Source of the DNA: Vicugna pacos
Taxonomy: Eukaryota > Chordata > Mammalia > Artiodactyla > Camelidae
DNA: 64,000 bases
NCBI RefSeq assembly: GCF_048564905.1
Contig: NC_132989.1
Coordinates: 9,345,257 to 9,409,256, forward strand
Direction: 5' to 3'
The notes below the pieces were generated by a model. The model ran no database searches, was not told the origin of the DNA, and saw nothing but the letters and a program-made list of their open reading frames with translations. Shown one piece after another: positions 45,049 to 55,049 of the stretch (the first letter of the stretch is position 1; each line of letters begins with the position of its first letter). A program made the translations under genes and the position numbers.

Positions 45049-45235
45049 TTTTAATCATTTTTAAGTGTACTGTTTGGTTGCATTAATTACATTCAACCAA
45101 TAATCTTTTTGCTGTCTCTGTACTTTCGCATTTTATAGACTGTCTTGTAGTTGGAATCCTACAGTTCGTAGCCTTTTCAGGCTGCACCAATGTGCATTTA
45201 AGGGGTTATGGTTTTAATAATTTTATCTGAAGCAG

Positions 45236-45893
45236 TACTGCTGCTGAGAACTTTAATCATTGGAACGTCAATCATGGACATAGTTCCATGAGCTGTGAAG
45301 TCTGGAATGAGGTTGGCATTGGGAAGGCATTATCCAGAAACTTAGAAACAGATTTCAGTGGCAGTCATTGTGCTGAAAACTTTGGAGCAGAAAGAAATAG
45401 AATAGGTAGCTATTATTTACACGCACAGCATCCTGGTAACTAGTGATTCTGTCCTTTTAAATAGCATACCAGTGTTTCTTTTCGTTCAGATTTTAAACTT
45501 CATCTTTTGTATTTTCAAATGTGTGGGATACCCCTTTGCAAGAAGGATTCAAGATGGCTTTGTTTCCTCTAAAGAATCGGGGAATAAAAACGGAAATGAT
45601 TTAAGCATTAGCATCAAAATCATGTCACAGTAGTTAAATCTTTTTGGTGAGGCACAATTTTTGTTAGTTTCAGTAAGATTACAGCCTCCTGATAGACGCA
45701 ACATAAGACCGGAAACTGAAATGTTCCTTCATCCTACCTTTGTTTGGATGTTCTGAACTTGGGAACAGGTACAGGGAGTAGGATGGAAGGAGGAGGAGGC
45801 CGAGCTGGAGAAAACGATGGGGTTTGCCGGTATCCACCTCTTGGTGACAGTGAAGCAGGCACACAGGTTGGACACAGACGGGACAAGTTAAAG
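45236..45893. other. Unassigned DNA
   Basis: No recognised element. It begins just after the L1 nest. Confidence 0.45.
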
Positions 45894-45894
45894 T

Positions 45895-46760
45895 AGATGG
45901 TGTGCCTACGTGTGCCCAGAGCTGTGATGGATGCTGGAGATACAGAGATGAACAGAACACAGCCCCGGCTCTAATGAGCTGATGTTCCAGTGGAGAGTTG
46001 TGTAGTAAACAAGAAAATGAAAATAAATGTGAACTTGGGGGAGGGGGCAGGGGAGAAATGCTATGCAGAGAAACCAAGTGAACATTTGAGAGTAGTATTG
46101 TGGGTACCTCCGTTGGATAAGGTGCTCAGGGCTGGCCTCTCTGGGTGATCATGACATTTGAGTAGAGAGTTCTTAGTAATTAGGGTACCAGCTCTATGGA
46201 GATTTGGCGAGAGACTATTCCAGGCAGAGAGGATGTCAGGTGCATATGTCTTAAGGATGGAATTACGCTGGCAGATTCAAGGAACAGAAGACCAGGATGG
46301 TTAGAATAAACATGTGAAAAGGGATTAAAAATTGAGTTTGGAGGCGCAGATAGGACCAGATCATGGAAAGGCTGGTAGGCCAAGCAGGGAAAGGAAGCTG
46401 GATTTTATTCTAACGTGTCAGGAAGACATCTGGAGAGTTGGAGCAGTGTGATGATATGATCTGCCTTACATTTTTTAAAAGCCTATTCTGGCATCTGTAC
46501 TAGAAATTGATAAGTAAGGGGAAGGAGGCAAGAATAGAGTAAAGAAGCCAGCTGGAGGCTGTTTTGATTGTCCAGATGAGCGCTAATTGAAGCCTGCAGC
46601 CAGGGGTTGGGGACACCAGTGGTCATGGTTGGAAGTGGTTTTCTGGTGGATGTATATGAAAGTATCTGAAAAGTCTTGCCAGTGGACTGGACACTGGTGA
46701 GATGCTGCATACAAAGGGAGTGAGGGTTTCAGGAGAGTGTTCACTTCTTGCTGGAGAGCT
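45895..46760 (-). mobile_element. L2 LINE, antisense, long 3' half
   Basis: GCTGGAGATACAGAGATGAA, CTAATGAGCTGATGTTCCAG, GTGCTCAGGGCTGGCCTCTC, CATTCCAGGCAGAG-like ATTCCAGGCAGAGAGGATGT, GACCAGATCATGGAAAGGCT, GGTAGGCCAAGC, GGATTTTATTCTAACGTG, GTGATGATATGATCTGCCTT, and GAGGCTGTTTTGATTGTCCA form the exact reverse of the L2 3' half over about 0.85 kb. The 132-codon minus frame at 45679-46077 only partly overlaps and has no RT signature. Confidence 0.83.
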
Positions 46761-46979
46761 GGGTTTGAAGGGGCGCTCAGAGGAAGTGGTAGGAGCTGGC
46801 AGTCTTTGTCGGGACCTGCCATGAACAAAGCCACGGCAGCAGAGACACGAACGTGACATCAAGAGAAAGGCAAAGGTGGGTCTGGGGTTCCCATGAGAGA
46901 AAAAGGGTGTGATAAGTCTGCAGAGGGAGCTCACGGCTGGACCTGGAAGCACCTTCCATGCCGTGTTCAGGTATTTGAT
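46761..46979. other. Unassigned DNA
   Basis: GC-rich tail after the L2; frames of 72-109 codons on the minus strand are overlapping and unsupported. Confidence 0.4.
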
Positions 46980-47310
46980 TTCCTAGAGTGGGCATTGGGG
47001 AGCAGTATCTGTCAGGAGTGCATTTAGTGGCAAGTAACTGAAAACTTTCGAAGTACCTTAAAGAGGACTTGAATTTTCTTTCATCATAAAAAATCTGGAG
47101 GGAGTTAGTTTGGGACAGCGAGGCTGCTCATGCCATCGGGGACCCTGATACTGTCTCTTTTTTTCATCTTTAACATGTGGGCTTCCATCCATGTGCCTGG
47201 TGCCTCATGGTGACTAGTTGGCTCTGGTACGAATGTGGGCATCATCTGTACCCTGGACAGAAAGAAGGGACCAAGAGGGCATGAAATAGCAAAGGCTGTG
47301 CCAATCTCCT
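46980..47310. repeat. Ancient interspersed repeat, family unassigned
   Basis: AGTGGCAAGTAACTGAAAAC, TTGAATTTTCTTTCATCATA, AAATCTGGAGGGAGTTAGTT and GGGCTTCCATCCATGTGCCT follow the order of a common old repeat of the same style as 330-565. The family is unknown to me. Confidence 0.4.
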
Positions 47311-47324
47311 CTTCTTTTCTTGTG

Positions 47325-47760
47325 GTAAAATATATATAACATAAAATCTGCCATTTCAACCATTTTTTAAGTGTACAGTTCAGTGACATTAACAACACAT
47401 AAAGTTGTACACCGTCATCAGTAACGACTTCCAAAATGTTCATCACCCCAAATAGAAGCTTTTAAGCAGTAACTCTCATTCTTTCCCTTTTCCCAGTCCT
47501 GTGAAACCTTGATTTTTTTTGGTGGAGGAGGTAATTGGGTCTACTTAATTATTTACTTTTTAGAGGAGGTACTAGGGATTGAACCCAGGACCTGGTGCAT
47601 GCTAAGCATGTGCTCTACCACTTGAGCTATACCTTCCCCCTCTGTCAGCCCTGGGAAATCCTGAAGCTAGTTTCTGTCTCTGTGAATTTTTTGTCAGTCC
47701 CTTTTGATCAGGAAAACAGATACTTCCAAGAATCTCCGTTCAGGAACCTTGTATATAATA
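47325..47760 (-). mobile_element. Old L1 (L1M) 3' end, split by a Vic-1
   Basis: GTGGTAAAATATATATAACA, TAAAATCTGCCATTTCAACC, TTAAGTGTACAGTTCAGTGA and AATGTTCATCACCCCAAATA precede the SINE. AGTTTCTGTCTCTGTGAATT follows it. It is antisense L1M 3' UTR. Confidence 0.78.
47511..47640 (-). mobile_element. Vic-1 SINE inserted in old L1
   Basis: GAGGAGGTAATTGGGTCTAC, GAGGAGGTACTAGGGATTGA, CCCAGGACCTGGTGCATGCT and CACTTGAGCTATACCTTCCC identify the copy. The flanks CAGTCCTGTGAAACCTTGA (47493-47511) and CAGCCCTGGGAAATCCTGA (47646-47664) look like a diverged target duplication. Confidence 0.9.
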
Positions 47761-47994
47761 TTTTGGTTTTGCCTTCTGTGAAATTTCCTTTTCCTCCACA
47801 CCTCCTGCTCCCTTCTGTCATGTCTCTTCGTTCCCTTCCTTGTTGGTCAGTAAGGGGATCACTGAAGACCAGGATGGTCTTTGGAGACAGATGATTTGGA
47901 AAGGAATGTGACCGACTTGCAGAGAATGAAAAAAAAAAAAAACAGTGGAAGCATATGTAACAGTATAAGCAGAGGAAAGGAAGCGTGTAAGGGT

Positions 47995-49428
47995 TCTGGC
48001 CACCAATTCTGATTCATGAAGTGGGGTGGGGCAATTCTCCAATATCAGCTGGGTGTCCTATGGATTAACTCAATTCTGACATTGTCTCCCTGGAGATCCC
48101 TTCATAATCCCACAGGTTAAGGGCCCTGTCCCGTAAGAATGCCATTTGCAAGTCCACTTTGTCTCCTGTGCTTCTGACTAACTGGCTATAGATCAGAGGT
48201 TCCCTCTCCTCAGGCTCCGTTTATTTGCTAGAGTGGCTCACAAAACTCAAGAGAAACATTTTATCTACTAGATTACCTGTTCATTATAAAATGATACAAC
48301 TCAGGAACAGCCAGATGGAAGAGATGCGTCAGGGCAAGGCATGGGGAAAGGACCCCAAGCTTCCACGCTTTCTGGGCACGCCACTCTTCCCAAACCTCCA
48401 CACGGTCACTAACCTGGAAGCTTTTTAAACCTTGTCCTTTTTTTTAAAATTTTCTATATGGAAGCTTCATTACATAGGCATGATTGATAAAAATATTAGT
48501 CACTGGTGATGATTCTGTTAGCATTACATCATGTAGCAAAGCCAATCTGCTAACACTGGGTTGTAGTGAAGGAGAAAGTAAAGCATTTATTGCAAGGTAC
48601 TCAGCAAGGAATATGGATGGCGAATGTTCAAAAGACCTGAATTCCTTGATGGCTTGGGGGAAGGGATTTTAAAGGCAAAGTGAAGCACCAGGTCATGGGG
48701 AACATGATCAGCTTGTGCACATTTTTCTGTTTGATGGGTGGTGAGGTAACCCAGGTGAGGCCACAGGGCTGAACATTATCAGTCCTCAGGCTCCAGCCAG
48801 CCTGAGGGCTACATGCTCAGGGTCACCCCTCTCCATCCAGTTGGGGTCAGGGCTTTTGCATAACAACTGAGGAATGTGTGTTAGAATTTATCTTTACTTT
48901 TGAGATAGAACTGGGAGCCCTTGCGGCTGATTTATTTAAGTTGTGTTTTTTTTTCTCTGCCTGACTGTCCTACCTTTTTTTTTTCTGCGTTCGTTGGCTT
49001 TTTGCATCAACTGCTGCGGCTTGCTTCTCTCTCTGTCTCCCCCCTCATGAAGGGTCTAGGTGGCCCTGGTGTAGTTCCGCAGTTTTTTCTCATCACCAGT
49101 AAGCAGAGGACACACTAGGCAAGCTTGTCACCGGGATGGCCCCTATGTAGGTCTGCTTGGTTTCAATTCAACCTCTAGTTCCTCTTCCCTCCCTAGAGGG
49201 TGGGAGAGATGAGGGTAGAACTGGAAGTTCCTTCCTCTCATCCCTTGGTTGCGTCTCCTGGCAGCTACCCCTCATCCTTAGGTGCCATCCCTGGGTGTGG
49301 TCTGAAAGCCCCTCGTTAACGTAAGAAAACACTTTTATCTTCTCATCACTCAGGCAATTCCAAAGGTTCATTGCCAGAAATGGGGATGAAGACCAAATGT
49401 ATATTTCTGACTATAAATCCCAGCATGA
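47995..49428 (-). mobile_element. Ancient retroviral LTR, antisense, interrupted
   Basis: Same LTR family as 4430-5108, here reversed. Left part (to about 48514): CAGCTGGGTGTCCTATGGAT, AATGCCATTTGCAAGTCCAC, TTTGCTAGAGTGGCTCACAA and CATTACATAGGCATGATTGA. Right part (from about 49164): CAATTCAACCTCTAGTTCCT, CAATTCCAAAGGTTCATTGC and GATGAAGACCAAATGTATAT. About 650 bp of another element separates them. It is an old solo-LTR fossil without coding sequence. Confidence 0.65.
48515..49163 (-). mobile_element. Probable younger LTR nested in the old LTR
   Basis: The 650 bp that splits the old LTR contains CAAAGCCAATCTGCTAACAC, AAGCATTTATTGCAAGGTAC, TCAGCAAGGAATATGGATGG and CTTGATGGCTTGGGGGAAGG, phrases reminiscent of antisense endogenous-retrovirus LTRs in cetartiodactyls. 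Exact ends and subfamily are uncertain. It must postdate the LTR it interrupts. Confidence 0.45.
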
Positions 49429-49559
49429 GTCAGGGAGATTTTGGTGGGTAGTGTGGAGGTAGGTCTGAAGGGGGATGAAGGGTTTGGTTCTGGGCAACAT
49501 CAGGTTGTGAGCTAGAGACCAGAGAGAAAGGGGCAGACAGGTGTAAGCAGTGTTGTTTG

Positions 49560-49846
49560 GCGCACTGTGCTGGTCTGCAGGTGCGCACTCCGGCGTCTGC
49601 TTCTGTGTTCCCGTGGCGCTCTCCATGTGTGTCCCTGAGTCTCCACACGGCCTTCTCTTCCCAGTGTCCCTGTTTTCTCCCAAGGACAGGTCATGTTGGA
49701 TTAGGTTCCGCCTAGTGAGCATGACCTCCTTTTGGCTTGATTGCATCTGCAAGGCCTCTGTCTACAAATGAATTTACATTCCCAGGTACTAGGGGTTAGG
49801 ACTTCAGCAACTCTTTTTGGGGAACACAGTTCAACCCACAACACTA
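49560..49846 (-). mobile_element. MLT1-like MaLR LTR, antisense
   Basis: GGTCATGTTGGATTAGGTTC, CGCCTAGTGAGCATGACCTC, TGCAAGGCCTCTGTCTACAA, CCCAGGTACTAGGGGTTAGG and ACACAGTTCAACCCACAACA reproduce the reversed 5' part of an MLT1-class LTR. It is a fragment of an old mammalian LTR retroelement family. Confidence 0.7.
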
Positions 49847-50289
49847 CCTCAGGGATTTTCTCTTTAAAAAGCTGCTTCTTTGGTATCTGCTATCTGCTCT
49901 TTTGATTCCCCCCTCCTTATCTACTATGATTATCTTAAGCCTTCTTTCTCTGTCCTGAATTCATTTTCATTTGTTTCTGTTCTTCTTTTGCTGCTTCTAA
50001 TTTATTCATTAGTTCGAAAATGGTGTGTTTCTAGTTTGGTTCTTAATTGGTTTCCTTTGGTTTACCGTATCCCTTTATGTTTACTTCTGTAGCTTTATTG
50101 GCTAGACTTGGAGAGGTTTAATTTTTTTTGCTTTTCTCTTCCAAATAATCTTCCTCTCATTAATCTCTTCTCCTGGACAGAGCACTTGGGAGTGATCCTC
50201 GGGGTATGCTTTCGGTGAAACCGAGATATTAATCTTTTGAACGCCATATTTTCTTGAGAATTTTCATTACGACCTTGCTTCTTTTTGCA
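49847..50289. other. Unassigned T-rich DNA
   Basis: No recognised repeat. Pyrimidine-rich on the plus strand, with a 70-codon chance frame at 49880-50092. Confidence 0.4.
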
Positions 50290-50510
50290 TTATTCTTGCT
50301 TAAGAGAGCTGCTCCGTAGACTCCCTCCCTCCTCAGGCAGCTTGAGAGGAACCCCCCCCCCCCCGCCTTCTTCCCACTATTACCTGAGACTTGACTTACC
50401 CTCCAGCTGCAGCTGGAAGATACAGGTTGTGCCCCGCCCCGCCCCCTCGCTGTGTTCTGTGGGTGTGGGGGCGGGGAGGAGAGTTCAGCTGGGGTGGGCC
50501 TGCAGCCTTA
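50290..50510. promoter_or_regulatory. GC-box-rich patch, possible regulatory element
   Basis: The patch contains a C13 run at about 50352-50364, CCCCGCCCCGCCCCC near 50432-50446 and GGGGGCGGGG near 50467-50476. These are consensus GC boxes for Sp1/KLF factors on both strands within 50 bp. No repeat family was recognised. No TATA box or initiator could be tied to a transcript. Confidence 0.35.
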
Positions 50511-50568
50511 GAGGAACTGGTTTCTGGGTTTTTTTCCTTAAGTTTCATTTTCTGTCCTGTGCCTGGGA

Positions 50569-51132
50569 TTGCTGCACTTGATGAAAGGTAGGGTGATATG
50601 CTCTAGATGGTTCCCGCAGTGCAGCACGGGGGCCAGGAGCCTATGCTTCTGCGCAAGCAGGTCATGTGACTGCTCACTTCCTTTTTATTTCTCCTCACCC
50701 AGGCCATTTCTAAGCACTTCCTTGATGTCAAAAGAGACAAAAAGGATACCATTCTTCCATTGTTTGTCCAGTTTGTGGGAGTATCGAGGGACATTCTCGG
50801 GAGTTGTAGTAACCTCTGGGGATTGGATAGGAACTGATGTCCCTTCTACCCTGTGGAGATTTTGGCATTTGATTTCCTTGTTTGTTTTAGGCTGTTTTTT
50901 TTTCCCCGGTAACTGTTCTTTTTCTTGCTTTTATTGTTTAGGAGAGGAGGGAGACTCTCGGAATCAGTTCTCTCTCTCTCTCTACCTGAGTCTATGTCCT
51001 GAGCCTTTCAGTGATGCCAGGCTGCCAGCTGGTGATTTTTCCACTAATAAAAAGGCAAGCTCCTTAGATATTTTTGTAACTTACTTTAACTCTTCGCACG
51101 TTTCTCCCCAACGCTATTATTCTGCAGTCTGA
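50569..51132 (+). other. Longest open frame (187 codons), no recognised family
   Basis: Starts MLHLMKGRVICSRWFPQCST and ends SPQRYYSAV. It has a cysteine- and phenylalanine-rich middle (ISLFVLGCFFFPGNCSFSCF) that could form one hydrophobic segment, and a low-complexity SLSLYLSL run from a (TC)n tract. I see no known domain, no clear Kozak context and no splice-supported exon structure. It may be a chance frame or an old repeat reading through. I do not call it a gene. Confidence 0.2.
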
Positions 51133-51990
51133 TTTAGAGAACTCCATTGAGATGTCAACTTGTGTTATGATTGAAAGGCCAGGTTGCTGGTCTTCCTCCC
51201 CTGCCCCCAAAATCAAAGGCTGTAGATGTGAAATAAGAAGCATTCAAATTCATTGTTCACTTACCTTCTTTCATTCAGCAGTCAGACTGAAGTCACCAAA
51301 GGTTATATTTTAGATCTTGCTGATTTTTAAAACTCTGGGAACTGTTAGCTCGTTGGAAATGAAAGAAGCTCAAAATGTGTTTCTCGGGCCAGTTCTGCAG
51401 GAGAACCTGTAGTAACCTGGTCAATATTCTGAAGTGAAGGGTTTGGGGCTGTGCTGGGAGGTTCAGAACTAGTCAGACAGAATCCTGTCCTTGTAACCGG
51501 AGGTGTTTATCAGTTACTTTTCAGGGCTTAGGAGACTGATTAATAAATCAAAGAAATCGTGATAGATGAGTTCAGGGTGGCTGGGCTTTTACCTCCTGGG
51601 AGATAAGCCTTGCGTCTTCAGAAGCATTTTTGTTTCCCTTATGTAGGAGAAATACAGTGTTGAATCCAAATGGTTTGGTATAATGGATATAGTTAAGTCA
51701 AACCAAGATTTGGCCAGATCCCCATCAGAAGCGTTTAGAAGACAAAACAGCACAGACCGGGGGTTTTGTTTGTTTCTTTGTGTTACTGCTTCTAGCTTTT
51801 GGTGGCCTCCTGTTTCTGGTGTCTTTAGGACGCGAAGAAGGTTCTTTCTGAGCCTGAGCACCCAGTCCTGCTCAGGAATTTCAGGGCATCAGATTCGAGC
51901 TGGTTAATAATGGACCACTGGGTGTCAGTATTGTCTGTTCATACCTTTAGCCAGACTTAGACTGAGTTGTCCTTGTCAGAGGCTCTCTGG
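51133..51990. other. Unassigned DNA
   Basis: No recognised element. Overlapping frames of 74 (plus) and 90 (minus) codons at 51589-51907 lack family signatures. Confidence 0.45.
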
Positions 51991-51994
51991 CTTT

Positions 51995-52165
51995 GTTGGA
52001 ATCTAGGATCTTGGATTGTCTGTCCAAGCCAGGAAGGACCATCTAGTCCAACCAGCTTTCTTCAAAGATGGAGACTGAGTCACGGAAAAGGGACAGCAGA
52101 TCCACATTCAGGTTGGAGTCTCCACCCCGAGCTCCCCAGACTGTCTCACACTCAGATGTCCATGG
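51995..52165 (-). mobile_element. MIR-like SINE, antisense
   Basis: GGAAGGACCATCTAGTCCAA, AAGATGGAGACTGAGTCACG and CATTCAGGTTGGAGTCTCC follow the reversed order of a MIR3/MIRb-type element. Confidence 0.55.
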
Positions 52166-52334
52166 GACTGGGTAGGTAAGAGTCACATGGGTTCACATTT
52201 GCCTAAGCAAGAAGCAATGCTCTCTTCTTCCCCATAGAAATCAACTTTTTCCCATTTTTCTTGATACACTTAGTATATTTCTGGTTTTACCAGTATTGAT
52301 ACAAATTTTCTTCTGTCTTTTGTTTTTAAAACTC

Positions 52335-52484
52335 TTTTTTTTTAATTTATCACATTGGAGGAGGGGAGGTAATTAGGTTTATTTATTTATTTACTCATTT
52401 ATTTTTAAGGGAGGTACAGGGGATCGAACCCAGGACCTCGTGCATGTTAAGCATGCACTCTAACTGCTGAGCTATGCCCTCCCA
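52335..52484 (-). mobile_element. Vic-1 SINE
   Basis: GAGGGGAGGTAATTAGGTTT, (TTTA)n, GGGAGGTACAGGGGATCGAA, CCCAGGACCTCGTGCATGTT and CTGCTGAGCTATGCCCTCCC identify a nearly complete antisense copy with its A-tail as T-rich sequence. Confidence 0.93.
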
Positions 52485-53929
52485 ACTTCCTTCAACAGCG
52501 GCAACAAAAAGGCTGCAGAAGCATGATGAAGCATGCTTTCCCTTGGCAACATGTCGGGGAAACAATGGGGAAAGAGTAACGGGCCAGGGTGTTACATGCC
52601 AGCAAGGTGATGGGGTCCTGGCACAGGTGGGTCTTCAGATTTTTCGAACGAAGTCGATCTGGTGTGTTCTGTGAATTTTTCTCATATAATTTGACTCAGA
52701 CTTAAAGAAGAAAGCATTTGTGGGTTAGATATGGAACTTGTAGAATAACAGGCAACAATCTCTGAAGTAAAATGTGGGAAGTGTTCTCTTCGGACGTGGA
52801 TTCTTTTGCCTACATTATCCAGTCTCAGTTAATTGATCAGTTCCAGCAGGATGAGGGAAGGTCTCTTGGGAGATGCACAGGGTTTACGTGTCTTTAGGGA
52901 CTGAAACCCTTTTTTCTTCGGAAAAAGAAATGTTCTGTACGGCTGTTGGAGGGAATGGTTTAGATCAGAAAGGTTAAACATCTAGACTCGACCTCACTTG
53001 ATCCAGGAGTGCCTGGGGAAGTTCATTGAGTACCACGTGCTCAGTGCTGCGTAACTTTCTGTTGGGACTGTGCTTGGGCAGGAGCCATGGGAGGGACAGC
53101 ATCTTCAGGGCTCTCCAACCCTGAGGATTTGCCCCTTTAAGGACTGGCATCCTAAAGGGATGAAGGAGCTGTTCTCGGGCTCACAGAGATGGTACAGGCT
53201 TTAGAGAGAATGTACTCCAGACACCTTCATCAGACACAGACGGTAGGAAGCGCAGATGGGGCAGTGCCTACTCAAAGCCACACAGCTGGTGGCCGAGGAC
53301 TCCTGATCCCAGCTCTCCTACGTCCTGGTCTGGCATTGCCACTGGGAGCTGGTGAGGACGAGCCTGCTGCCCAGCTGTTGGACAGCACCGCCAGCTGTGT
53401 GTGTGCAAATAGCCATGGTCAGGAGGCAAAAGAGAACAGTTATATAAAAGGAGGAGTAGGCTCTGGAAGAAAGAACCCATTTAGCTTTAGAAATAGTACT
53501 TATATCTAGAAAAGAACAACCCCTGGAACAAGTACCCAGGAAGCTGAATAGTTCATTGTTTTCGGAAACATTTGAGTTTGGAAATCAGTGGATTCATTGT
53601 GTTCTCCGCCTGCATTTCTCTGGTGTATTGGTATTTACTTAGAGTCCTCCTGGAGTCAGCAAAGGGGGAAAATACTCGGCTGTCATAATAATCTGCTGGG
53701 TAAATAATGTTAAATTGTACAGGAGGATGCGCAGGGGCTACATGGACTTAATCTGCAGCAAGAAGGACTTAAGTTAGACACTTGGAAGAATGTCTTGGCA
53801 GGAAGGATTTAAGATTAGAATGTGTTCTTGGCAGAGATTATGGTTCTTTTAAAACCCTATTATTGTGGCTATCATAGTTCAAGGAAACTGTCTGTATTGT
53901 CACAGTTAGCTTCCTAAAACATCAGTATG
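52485..53929. other. Mostly unassigned DNA
   Basis: The only hint is AGCCACACAGCTGGTGGCCG near 53275-53310, resembling antisense MIR. The 106-codon plus frame at 53189-53509 has no family signature. Confidence 0.4.
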
Positions 53930-54600
53930 ACCATACAGATAGTCCTTTCATAAAAACTTGCATTATTTTTTAACTGTCGCTTTCTGGGTTTGGCACACAA
54001 GTTCACTCCATAATGTGACCTGAGATCGTTTTTCTTACCTGGAAGTAATTGAGGTTTTTTTCGATTGAAAACACTGAAGAGAGCCATCTGTGATCAGGTA
54101 AGATGAGGAAATGTTAAACAGGTCTTTCTGATGGAGAATCACAAAGCACGGATGGAAGTCTTTGAAAAATCCTGAAGTGAGGAAAGTGGTGCCAGCCACT
54201 CGCCAAAACATGCTTAGAAACTGCCACCTCCTTACCTCCCATCACGTCATCAGATTTCGCTTGAGCCCCAAGGACCTTTCTCTCAGATAAACACTAATCT
54301 TGTCCTTCGTTGCCCTGGCTGATAAACTTCTCGTTAAGTCCCATTCAAGTGCCAGGTGTACTAGTTTGCCTCTTCTCTGAAGCTTTTCCAAACTTCCATG
54401 AAAAGGGTTCGATGCTTCTTTCAATCGCTGTCCGAGCCTTTGTCCATAGTGTGCTTGTCACACATATCATGTGCAATGAGAATGTCCGGGCTGCTTCCCT
54501 CTGTAGCCTCATCTCGGAATCCCCAACGCCCAGCAACGCGCCTGCCAATGGATGGTACCGATGGTACCTCATGCACGTCTGTTAAATGGGTGACCACAGC
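53930..54600 (+). mobile_element. Probable L2 LINE fragment
   Basis: TAACTGTCGCTTTCTGGGTT, ACAAGTTCACTCCATAATGT and GACCTGAGATCG resemble L2. Later AAGTCCCATTCAAGTGCCAG, GTACTAGTTTGCCTCTTCTC and GAAGCTTTTCCAAACTTCC match the L2 3' region in sense. The frames at 54310-54604 are antisense or chance readings of it. Confidence 0.55.
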
Positions 54601-54778
54601 CTAACTCCAGGAGCCAAAGGCAGCAAGTGTGTTAGTGATTATCCTAACCCTTTTTGCTTTGTGAATATGGACTAAATTTTTGGGGAAGGAGGTGGTACTG
54701 AGTGCGCCATCTGTGCCCAGTTCTGTGCTGGGCATTTCCACTGAAGGACCAGACATTGCTGTAGCATTATAGAAAGTC

Positions 54779-54901
54779 TTTTTTTTTTTTTGGTTGGGGG
54801 AAGATTAAGTTTATTTATTTATTGGAGGTACTGGGGATTGAACCCAGGACTTTCTGCATGTTAGGCATGCACTCTACCACTGAGCTATATACCCTTTCCC
54901 T
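54779..54901 (-). mobile_element. Vic-1 SINE inserted in old L1
   Basis: T-tract, GGAGGTACTGGGGATTGAAC, CCAGGACTTTCTGCATGTTA, GGCATGCACTCTACCACTGA and GCTATATACCC. Short flanks TAGAAAGTC (54770-54778) and TAGAACGTC (54903-54911) fit a target duplication with one mismatch. Confidence 0.93.
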
Positions 54902-55023
54902 CTAGAACGTCCTGAAATTTAGTAGTTTAAGTTGTTGAAATTTATCTTTTCTCAAGATTTTCATAGCTGGGCTAGATCTTTTATATTTTAAGGAAATTTA
55001 GTACCCTCTTGTCAATTTCTGCA

Positions 55024-55049
55024 CACACACACACACAAACACACACACA
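55024..55049. repeat. (CA)n microsatellite
   Basis: Two CA tracts interrupted by AAA, within the old L1. Confidence 0.9.

Larger units (their letters stand above)
40270..45235 (-). mobile_element. Old L1 (L1M) 3' UTR, host of a four-layer nest
   Basis: The oldest layer survives in three antisense pieces that join in register. 40270-40495 has CAGAAAATCGAGTGGCAAGT and GAACCAATTTTGATGCATTA. 41094-41233 has ATAATGACATGTGTCCATTA and GATACAGAATATTTTCACCC. 45096-45235 has AATCTTTTTGCTGTCTCTGT, TAGTTGGAATCCTACAGTTC and CAATGTGCATTTAAGG. The gaps between the pieces are the younger L1 insertions listed separately. Confidence 0.72.

Noticed and set aside
45679-46995. Minus-strand frames of 72-132 codons resembling a proline- and serine-rich protein
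   Set aside because: Most of the DNA is an antisense L2. The frames overlap and none carries an L2 RT signature, so they are chance readings.
49411-49752. 113-codon minus frame as a gene fragment
   Set aside because: It straddles the end of an old LTR and the start of an MLT1-like LTR. No protein family is evident.
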